Source of the DNA: Branchiostoma lanceolatum
Taxonomy: Eukaryota; Chordata; Leptocardii; Amphioxiformes; Branchiostomatidae
NCBI RefSeq assembly: GCF_035083965.1
Contig: NC_089736.1
Location: 6,761,501-6,825,500, forward strand
Direction: 5' to 3'
DNA length: 64,000 nt
Shown here: piece after piece, positions 55,321-64,000 of the stretch
Layout: each line of letters starts with the position of its first letter
How positions within the stretch are numbered: the stretch's first letter is position 1
The notes under the pieces: generated by a model
What the model saw: only the letters and a program-made list of their open reading frames with translations
What the model was told of the DNA's origin: nothing
The model's database searches: none
Made by a program: the position numbers and the translations under genes

Positions 55321-58300
55321 TCACTCCATTAATTTAGCTGTCTCTTTTGGTTCTGTTCGGTACTTCGTCATCTCATCTCCATCCTCTTCGTCCTGCAAAG
55401 GGTATAGAAAATTCACAAACCGTTAGAATAATAATAATAATCTTTTATTGATCAGAAATTACCCGTGCAATGGCAGCCAGAACTGAATTGCTGCAGGGTT
55501 TACAAGCACATAATACACAACAGATACATAAATATGAATCTGTTGTCGCAAGGGTCTGGGCGGCTGCCATTCGGCGCCAGCAGGTGACCTCAATACGACA
55601 TTCCACATCACGAACGTTGTTTAAGACTTCGTGTATTGCGTATGACAGAAGAGCTATCCCTACCGGCGGTATAACGTTGTACTTGTAGAAGTGGGACATG
55701 ACGATGAAGATGGCTGTCATCACAGCCATAAGTACAGCAAACATGAAGAACTCCACAGCCTGAAAATTGGCAAAACAACACTGGCTCAATGGCTGTTGTA
55801 CTGCAAGATATACATGTACATGATTTTGAACGCCGGTAAGTACGAAGCAGGATCACATGGAAATTATTCAAAATGTTCTAGCCGGTGTATGCTACGTGGC
55901 TGGACCTTTTAGGGCTCAGAATGTGTTGCTTTCTGATTGCATAACAGTATATTGGACTGATAAGCCAAAGCCGGACACAACTCGATGTTATTGGTCATTG
56001 TCGACAACCACGGCCGAACAACAACTGTATACCAGTGCATGTTCTGATTGCTACGGGCTTTGGGATAGCCCTCCAGGTTCATTCATTGTTACACTGGTGG
56101 CAGCGGCGAGGGGTGCCTTTTATTTTTCACTAGATCCCATCGCAGAGAAGAGGAGAGAGCTCGCACAGAGACTGCGACAGTGTGGACAGTCCAGTTGTTT
56201 GTAATACGTACCTGGTCTTGAATGAGTCGTGACTTCGCCACTACCACAGTGATGAGGTTCCCAAAAGCGATGGTCAGTAGCCACGCCGCTTGCATCACCG
56301 CCTTCATGCTTTTCGGTGCCTGGAAACCGACAAATAGACAACTTTTTTTATCATGACTAGCAGTTTTCGGAGCCAACTCTCTCCAGTAACAATTGCCTTT
56401 TTTTTCTTAACGAAATAAACGTCAATTGATGGATGACTGTATTTTTTCTTAGTGCAGAGCTAAGATATTTCATAAGTCCCACCCCTTCTACTATCACTTT
56501 TTCTTCTCCAAAAACACCATCTCGATTCTCTTCGTAGAAAGTCAATGCCATAAGAAAATAAATCTGACGGAATATGCAGCTGTTCAGTACAAACTTGGTG
56601 TGTTACGCCATGAGGCAGTTAACCGGTTATACAATACAATACAATACAAACAAACAAACAATACATATTGGCAAAATGATTTCCTCAGCAACACCAGTAG
56701 TTCACTCATGCACAAACAGGGAGATTCTTTCATGTGATGACCCTTAAGCCCCCCTCTCATTGGACCCGCGGCACGCTGGCGGCGTCCCTGCGTCCTAAAC
56801 TGGATGTGTTACCCTTGACTTAATGATTTTAATATCATTCAAAACGTACAGGTTTGACCAAGAAGACATAAAACACACAAAGCTTTAAAAGATTCGTTTC
56901 TTGTCGATGAAATTCGTTGAGTGCTTTGTCAATTCGATCGGCCGCAGTGACGCCGCTAGCGTGCCGCGGGTCCAGTTAGAGGGGGGCTTTACCTGTGAAT
57001 ATGAGAACTCCAGGCCGGTGATAGAGAAGAGCACCTCCCCCACCGTGATCACAAAGTACTGCGGGACCTGCCACAGGATGTTCAACCGGTTGGGCTCAAC
57101 GTCCGCGAACGTTGTCAAATTCAGCTAGAAATATGGAGAAAGGTACAAGGTCAAGGGAGACCCATAGCCTTTTTGAGGCCGTAGGGGCAGTGGGTAGTTA
57201 TCAACTGTTTCTAGCGTACGGTATTGAAAGGTGGAGTGAGGAAAGTACCTTTCCCAAGGGCACAACATCGGTAGCATGTCAGGGGATGATATGGAGAAAA
57301 ACACGTCTTTAAAACGTGCACAAAGTTAAGTCATTGTTATAGTTCACTCTGTCATTTCCTAGTTTTTTCCCAGACTCCTCCTTCTTACATGTATTTGTAT
57401 ACTATTATATCTTATTGTTGAAAAATGCACGTCGTTTAAAGTCCTAATTCTCTTGAGGGCTGAATGTTAGTCAAATCACACAGATGACTCAACTCGTTAC
57501 TGAATATTGAGTAGAAATATTTAAAAGTTTTACACTTTTCTTCTAAGTGTGAACATCCACTATAAGTATACCCTGTGCAGATACATACTTATATGCATGC
57601 AACAACAACTTAGACAACAATGTATATTCTTTATTTGTACAGAAGGAAACCAGAGGCTCCATCTAGCATCCTGTCCCACCGACCTGAGTGCTGCCAAACA
57701 CGACTATGGTGTATACACCTCCGTTCTTCGCCAAGTAAGTCTGTGATACGTCTATCGTCTGCAAAGACCCGTTTACGTGGTACTGAACTTCAACTTGAAA
57801 TCTGCGAAGGAAAAAAATGTATGAGTCCACACACTCTATATGATGCTGAGAAAATGTTCATATTTGCATGTGTAAAATTGAGGGTGGTGGAAAGAGCGGT
57901 CCAGCTCGGACGGCGGGAAAAAGCGGTTCAGTCTGATTAGGGGGTGGAATCGGTCCGAACGTTTCCACCAACCCGTGTAAAATTGACCAAAGTTTACGCA
58001 ATTTCTGTTCAACTCACGTTCCGGGTCCCTTGACCACATACTCGGTTGCGGCGTTCTCTGTTACGTTATAGAACATGTGATGTTGGTCTGAGACGTCATG
58101 GCTTTGGATTTTCACGTTGACCATTCTGTCGGGAGTCAAGTTTGACGGATCTGACAGGTATATCAATCTAAAGAAAACAATTAGATTAGTAATAGTCTCG
58201 GAATACCCAACTGAACATACATAAAGCTACAACCCGAATATTTGTACCTACCTGGTTTAGAAACTATAGGACCATCCATGAATTCAAGAACACACAAAGA

Positions 58301-61300
58301 CACATGAATAACAAATGTGCAAAGGATATATCAAACATTATCTGAAAGGAGTCACTAGTCTTTGAAAATTATAATTCTAAGATAGACCAACAACAACGCT
58401 AAATTCTAGTGGAAGATGTCAGTCTTACCTCATCATGGGGTCAGATTTCTCTGGTTTCTTCCCACGGGTAGTGTACTGTAGGAGTTGTGAATAAAGACAA
58501 TCAAACAAGGAGCATGTTACGCTATGTACAAAGAACACTACATACTTCCTATCAAACCGAGAGAATACTATACTCGTATACCTGCTATACTTGTAACCGC
58601 CTCTAAGGCGTTGCCAAAACATAGCCTCCTTCGCAGCGTTTTAGGAGCGCCTACGTTTATTTTGGGGGGGAGCGCTCATTCACGATTTTCAACATGGACA
58701 AGGTTCTCTTATGCTGGGGAAGATAGTTTCCTATCTTCCCCAGCATTAAAACTATCTTCCCCAGCATTTAGAGAACCTTGCCCATCCCCTAAAAAATAAA
58801 CACCGGTGCTCCTATACATCTGCAAAGGGAGCTGGCTAAAACACATCCTTCTTACTGAATGACATTACCGGTTGTGGAGCGGAGAGTTGGGCGTTCTTGT
58901 CAGCGACGATGACTGTGTAGATCTTCTGGCTCTCCAGGTCGACAGGGTACGCCGTCAGGTTCTGCACAGGGCCCGAGGAACAGCTGAAGTCCATCGTGTG
59001 TTGCCCGACTGGGATGTCTTTCAGCAAAGTTTGGTCCTGCCGGGAACACAGGAAGACATCAGAACGATATTCACACGTGTCATGTACATTTTTACTGTCA
59101 TAACTTCTTACGTAAGGCACCAGATGGTAAATGCATCTTTAACCTTCTCCCTGCTGCTTGACTCTGGAACCGATAAGGAATTGGGTGCCAAACAGCTTCT
59201 TCAGAGTGCTAAAGGTTAAAGGCAATGGAAATACCACGCGTGTCCCGCAAGGTATCGTCTTGGGCCCAGTTCTCTTTCAAATTAGAAGATTCCAGTCACA
59301 AATCGGGCAATAAGCCAAATGTGCCTTCCATCGCTCGTCACAACTGCATTACCAAAAGACCAACTGATGCGAAGTTTCGTGGTAACATTTTAGACCTTCA
59401 TGTAGTCCAGAGTGATTCAGACGTACCATGTAGGGAATAGGGCTCTTGAACTCAGTGGTGAGGCCGTCGATCGGGGGCATGAACACAGGGGTTAAAGAAC
59501 AACCAGGCGCCATGTTGACAACCCGCAGTCCTGCCGTACCCTCAGCTGGGAGGACTGGTACATAACTCTGTCAAGAAACAACAAGGATGTTTGATTTATA
59601 CTTATTGATAAGTAATGGTGTAATGATGTGATATACGAAACTCGGTTACTGAAAATTATGGAAAACAAATTGTTTCTCATAATTGAAATTCAGAAGTTAG
59701 AGTAAATATCAAATAACCTATTGTATACTTGGCAAATGTATGATGACTGAGAGAGGTACATGTGTCATTAGAAATTCAATCCGAAATTTCTTCGTTTGGC
59801 AATGATTTGAGAGAAAGCTGCACTCTGTGTGCTAGGGATGAAATAAACTAGAGATGCCTAAAACTCCAGAGCTACGCGTATATGCTTTCCTGTTTATCAA
59901 TGTTTATACAAATCACATTATATATTGTATAGTGTATTCATTGACATTGTTGTTACCTGTATTTTCAGCTGAATCAAGCCAGTGATGATGTAGGCTACGG
60001 ATGAGAGTGCCATCCCTGTACACATCCTCTGTAGCGGGCTGGGGTCCATCAGAAAATGTTACAAACGTCAACAACAACCATCAAAACTAAGACACAGAAA
60101 TCAAACGAAAAATGACTGGATATCGTTATCAAATCTTGGTCTGTCATAGCTGAACTAAAATATGTTTTCAGCGTGTATGTGCTACTAGAACAACGCAATG
60201 TAAAGGCCAACTTTTGTCTTCGTCTAGTGACGTAATTATCAATTATTAATGGATAACAAGTCACTAAATTTGAGAATCTTGGATGTTGACATTTCTCCCT
60301 TTTTCTCCCCTTCTAACTTTCTAAGAACGTGATTAAAACAGTTTTTGTGCACAACGTGAGATCACACCTTCTCAAGATCCTGCACTTCTCCAGGAGAGGG
60401 TAGATGGCGCCTTGGAAGATGGGGATGAGAATGATGATCAACAGCGGATTCAGAGACTGGGGACAATAAACTATTGTTAGTGTAACTTTGGGACAATACG
60501 TTTTGGGCAGAAACAATACAATCATTTTACACAGTACCCAAGGTTTTGGCATTGCGGACAGAAAACTTCCCAAAGAAATTCTGCTGTCCAAGATGCGAGG
60601 CTAGGAAATCAGTTTCTTAAAATAGTCAGATTGCCGACGAACCTGTATTTGATCTGGCTGGATCGTCCCTAGCGCTCCCTGCAATGAAAGAGCTAGAGTT
60701 GTGATATGTTATGAAAGTAAACTCGAGTCGGGGGAACATGCAAAACAACTGGGCGTGGAGAGATGTTAAATGTGAAGGAGGTGGTATGAAATGTTCTTTT
60801 TTGCGGATACTCGCTACTTTTTAAAAGCTCGCTCCCACGATTTATACTACTAATCGTACTATAATCAAAAATTGTTTATTGAAGACTTTTCCATACCGCA
60901 TCTCCGTCCATCCTGTAGGCTTGTAGTGTCCATCTGGAACCCTTAGAGAGAAAACATGGGGCTGATCAGATTTCGGAACATGACAACACTGATGATCACT
61001 GATGATAAAGGAAAACACATTTGCACCGAGGTTTTCCTCACTATGCACTGCCTGTTACGGTATTGTAGACGTTGCTGTAATGGGAGCACAGCATTAAGTG
61101 GCATCGTGTGGCTCAATCGGTAGGGTGTTTCGCAGACTTCAAAAATTGCAAACTTCAGAATTTGGCGTGCAGTTCTATGATTCGACGATAGATGACGCTC
61201 ACCTGCTGACTGAAAAGTGTCCAGTAGATGGGCAGAGGCAGGAACATGATCATCACGTGCAGGACCAGCTTGATGTCACCGACCAGACGTGGCTAAAACG

Positions 61301-62027
61301 AGTGAGGGAGATCATTTCTGTATATACAAATGATCAAGATACACGAAACTATCATTCTAAGGTACTGGACGAGATCGAGAAGTCACGGGTTCGATTCCTG
61401 GCTAGACTCTGTGTCCTTGGCAAAGGCACTTCACACGACTTTCCTAACTCGCCTCACAAATGGATACTTGACTTCGACTGGGGAGGGAAAAGGCGGTAGG
61501 AGGAGAGGGATAGTCTCTGCCTTCCAATACCGTGTCCTAGACACAATGGATGACAACCCTCTGCCTCTATGGCCTCAAAAAGGCTATGGGACTACCTCCT
61601 TGCATTACCTTATTTATCTGTTGGTCAGGTCATATATAAACAAATTAACGTCGGAACAGGAATTGGCTTTATTCTTTCATTGCCTTGGTCCGTGTGGAAA
61701 TACCTTGCTGTTATGCTTTTACGGTGAAAATAATGATCCAACACTCACGGAGTAGATGTTGGTATCACAGTAGTCCATCCAATGGTCACGTGACTCGCCT
61801 TTGCTCCGATTGCAACGGTTTTTGATAGCGTTCTGAGGACAAAAAGTGTTCATTTACAATCCTGGTTTAACAACAAATGCATACTTCAATGTACAATGTC
61901 ACGAATGACACGGCCGTAGAGAGAGTAGGGTGGGGATGTTGTGAGTGCATTTTTTTCAGATCAACTTTCTTTTTATCATTCATCGTTTTCCTCTACCGTT
62001 TATACACACACTCACACACACCCCCCC

Positions 62028-62060
<33 letters not shown>

Positions 62061-63865
62061 TCCAATAATCATTTGGAGTCCATCATTTGCAAGTTGAGTG
62101 CGTCACGACACCAGCAAAAGCTGCCTGTGTCCCACGTGTATTGCACTGTTGCAATTCCAATAAAATAAAATCAAAAAGAGAGATACTTACAACCATTGCC
62201 TTGGTCACCAGAACCAACAAGTTCCCAGCAGCCGGCCTCTTCTTGTAGCTGTACGTCCCCAGAACAAATAGAACTACACGGCGATTCAAAGACGAAAGGC
62301 TGATATATGTTTATCTTTTTTTTCAGTCGCTATATCAAAAATCATCACGTTATGATCTGTCCTTTCTCCATCGCCTGAGCTTACGTATAGTCTACAGTAA
62401 AAAGACACACGCTCACACTCAGAGACATTTCTTTCTTCATTTTTTACAAATTTTACCCAAAGAAATCATACATTTTTTAATATCTTATAGAACCATTTGT
62501 ATCAATGAAACTTTGTGGTTGGAACTGTTTCCATTACCTGTTCCGAGCGTCATGACTACGAGAGGCACGCCAAACGCCAACGCGAAGCAGTCGTGCCCAA
62601 AACACTGCACATCATCTGTAGGACATGTACAAACATGAATGAAGATGTGATGAAGATACATTGTTTTATTGTTCTGAGTTATTCTGAGTTGTTTGTATGA
62701 TTTACTACTCCTATGTTTGATAGTTACATCTTTATGTTATATCATTGTGAATGTATTATTCATTCAGTGTATGCTAAGAATATATATTATTTAAATCCTG
62801 ATTTGTTATGATTTTGTAAGGGTTCCCTTGGTAATAAGTTACTTAGTTAACTGAAGGGACCACCCTAAAGATTCATAGATAGATGTTCTTTTTATGTTTA
62901 AAATTTTGTTAAAAATACTACCGTTTACAGTAGTTAAAAGTGAAAGTGCTCACTTCTCAGAACAGGGGTGATCAGCTGAGACAGGAACGCGCCAATGTTG
63001 ATGGCGAGGTAAAACAGAGAGAAGAAAACGCCCAATTGTTTTGCCTGTTTTGAGGAAAAAATAAAAAGAACAAGTACGTCATTTTATTGGAATTACTCAT
63101 ACAAATGGTTCTTTGTACAGTTCATATCTTACGATGTTTTTCCCTATTCATTCTACACCAATTGTTTTGATACGCAAATTTTCTGAAGTCAAATGATAAG
63201 CAAACGCTACCAACCCATTTTCTAATATTTGTATTTGTCCTTGCTTTGCTTTGCTTTGCTTGGTACATTTGCATTTCGTTCTTTTCTTCGTCTTCACCTA
63301 ATCATGTAACGTTATATCTTTGTATGAAGGTCCATCTGTGATCTGTGACGATAATGTAGAGGAGTGAAAGAGGCAATTTACATTGGGCCCATCGATCATC
63401 CCTCGACAGAGACGGGGGCCGACACAGACTGTTGGTCACCTTTGACCCGTTGCTGACGTCACACTTCCGCTAAGGTCACGTGACATAGGCTTCAGGTCAA
63501 AGTAACTTGAAAAGGATCAGAGGACTAGTCGAAAGCTTGTTGGTAAGCGCTTTACCGCGTGTAGGAAGTTAACGTGTCAATCATTTCTACTATGTATATC
63601 TTTGGTACGCCAAAAATAGTTACTCAAGCAACTGGATAAAATTTTGAAACAGTCACTGGCGAATGACAGCGGATGCTGTCTGAAACGTCTGACTGTTTAC
63701 TACCTGGATATCTAACCTTCATCAACGTATATCTTTGGTAACTTGATGGCAACTTCAGACCCTACCTGTCCCTCCTTGAACTGGTCCCCGCCGAATGAGG
63801 AGACGCAGGGTTTCCGCCCTCCGATACCCACGGACAGCAGCGCCAGTCCTATCATAGCGACCGGT
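55321..63865 (-). CDS. SLC15A: SLC15 (POT/PTR2) proton-coupled oligopeptide transporter, 3' part: 19 exons, 602 aa, continues beyond 64000
   Basis: Plasma-membrane symporter of the PEPT1/PEPT2 type that takes up di- and tripeptides with protons. Exons: 63766-63865, 62954-63044, 62538-62615, 62191-62273, 61749-61832, 61203-61292, 60897-60941, 60643-60678, 60368-60456, 59957-60038, 59427-59567, 58869-59036, 58429-58475, 58018-58167, 57684-57801, 56993-57124, 56212-56319, 55664-55759 and 55321-55392. Motifs in order: GGRKPCVSSFGGDQF (family signature), FSLFYLAINIGAFLS, the TM7 region LPLPIYWTLFSQQGSRWTLQ, IQPDQIQ, the large extracellular domain (59567 to 57684), VPQYFVITVGEVLFSITGLEFSYSQ and APKSMK, and an acidic C-terminus. 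All junctions stay in phase. The donor of the penultimate exon is uncertain because a repeat abuts it. Orthology to A1 versus A2 is not decided. Confidence 0.93.
55435..55664 (-). repeat. Dispersed repeat with ATT tail abutting an SLC15 exon
   Basis: On the minus strand a non-coding segment ends AATAAAAGATTATTATTATT, a retroposon-like tail. Part of it (CTGCCATTCGGCGC, GACCTCAATACG on the plus strand) recurs at 26820-26870. It starts at or next to the end of exon 55664-55759. Confidence 0.5.
56598..56660 (+). repeat. LINE 3' tail fragment
   Basis: GTGTGTTACGCC, a short hairpin and a tail of ACAAT units match the 3' ends at 36207 and 51757. In an SLC15 intron. Confidence 0.5.
56744..56991. mobile_element. 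PIF/Harbinger-like MITE at an SLC15 splice donor
   Basis: Ends of about 45 bp beginning AGCCCCCCTCT are near-perfect inverted repeats (56747 and 56988), and TTA is duplicated on both sides (56744-56746, 56989-56991). TTA duplication is the PIF/Harbinger signature. The right duplication lies inside the donor of exon 56993-57124. Confidence 0.85.
57140..57290 (-). repeat. tRNA-related SINE, copy 2
   Basis: Shares GCCTTTTTGAGGCCGTAGGG, the ACGGTATTG(A/G)AAGG words and CACAACATCGGTAGCATG with copy 1 at 47425-47665. In an SLC15 intron. Confidence 0.6.
58641..58814. mobile_element. MITE with internal hairpin
   Basis: Ends carrying TAGGAGCGCC with GTTTATTTT and the inverted AAATAAACACCGGTGCTCCTA are inverted repeats. 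Inside, ATGCTGGGGAAGATAGTTT and its complement CTATCTTCCCCAGCATT (twice) build a strong hairpin. Non-coding. Confidence 0.7.
59145..59221 (+). repeat. Short dispersed repeat (copy 2 of the 1203-1275 repeat)
   Basis: GGAATTGGGTGCCAAACAGC and CAGAGTGCTAAAGGTTAAA match the inverted copy near the collagen 3' end. Confidence 0.6.
61360..61620 (+). repeat. tRNA-related SINE, copy 3
   Basis: Contains a B box (GGGTTCGATTCCTGG near 61386) and then the family body ending CTCAAAAAGGCTATGGGACT. Opposite in orientation to copies 1 and 2. Confidence 0.65.
62005..62066. repeat. CA microsatellite
   Basis: CACACA run with a poly-C break, in an SLC15 intron. Confidence 0.9.
63610..63725 (+). mobile_element. 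Retroelement fragment with hammerhead-like motif
   Basis: A perfect 9-bp stem I (AAACAGTCA, 63647-63655, with TGACTGTTT, 63690-63698) encloses CTGGCGA, a stem with arms GACAGC/GCTGTC and loop GGAT, then GAAAC and GTC (63687-63689). Same family as 11265-11405. The conserved 3' flank TACCTGGATATCTAACCTTC is shared. Confidence 0.65.
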
Positions 63866-64000
63866 CTGAACAATGCAAGCAAAGAACAGGCAGACATTAT
63901 GACCTGATGGCTGAAACGTCATCCCTGTGATGTCATAGGTTGGAAATCGCCCTTTTTTGCCCTATTGAATCCTACTGGACGTAGTTTGGGGAAAAGTTTC
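63866..64000. other. SLC15 intron, cut by the window end
   Basis: No exon seen after the acceptor at 63866-63867; earlier exons must lie beyond the window. Confidence 0.6.

Noticed and set aside
56089-56376. Extended frame around an SLC15 exon as one longer exon
   Set aside because: Clear acceptor at 56320-56321 and donor at 56210-56211 bound the homologous segment; the extension is intron.
61098-61499. 133-codon plus-strand frame
   Set aside because: Overlaps a strongly supported minus-strand SLC15 exon (61203-61292) and a SINE; no similarity recognised.

Overview
The window looks like nuclear DNA of an invertebrate chordate, most likely an amphioxus (Branchiostoma). The evidence is many small exons split by GT-AG introns, animal-specific genes (type IV collagen with an NC1 domain, C1GALT1, SLC15 peptide transporter, Ly6/uPAR-fold receptors), and a very dense load of short terminal-inverted-repeat elements, tRNA-derived SINEs and hammerhead-like retroelement motifs. 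The species call is an inference. Every gene I can support is on the minus strand, so transcription runs from high to low coordinates.

Layout from right to left. 55321-64000 holds the last 19 coding exons of an SLC15-type proton/oligopeptide symporter, whose 5' exons lie beyond the window. 32358-53624 is a cluster of type I membrane proteins with one architecture: signal peptide, one ten-cysteine LU (Ly6/uPAR) domain, a long Thr/Ser/Pro mucin-like stalk, one transmembrane helix and a cytoplasmic tail. Gene D is at 48371-53624. Cassette C (45725-47402) has the second LU half, stalk, membrane helix and tail but no 5' exons of its own. Gene B (37610-44406) has a 5.3 kb stalk exon, and gene A is at 32358-36072. 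27627-30051 is a complete four-exon C1GALT1 (core 1 beta-1,3-galactosyltransferase), the enzyme that extends O-GalNAc on Thr/Ser-rich stalks like those next door. 298-22394 is a complete 25-exon gene for a 710-residue type IV-like collagen with a full 12-cysteine NC1 but a helix of only about 330 residues. Intergenic DNA at 22.4-27.6, 30.1-32.3, 36.8-37.6, 45.0-45.7 and 53.7-55.3 kb holds repeats and promoter-like sequence but no gene I can support.

The exon models were assembled by eye from splice sites and reading frame. All five complete or proposed coding sums (collagen 2133 nt, C1GALT1 1107, A 2562, B 5562, D 1707) are multiples of three and join in phase. Most notable are cassette C as a possible alternative 3' end of gene D, the short collagen without the two residues of the sulfilimine crosslink, hammerhead-ribozyme-like motifs in retroelement fragments, and a MITE inserted inside a 5' splice site of the SLC15 gene.
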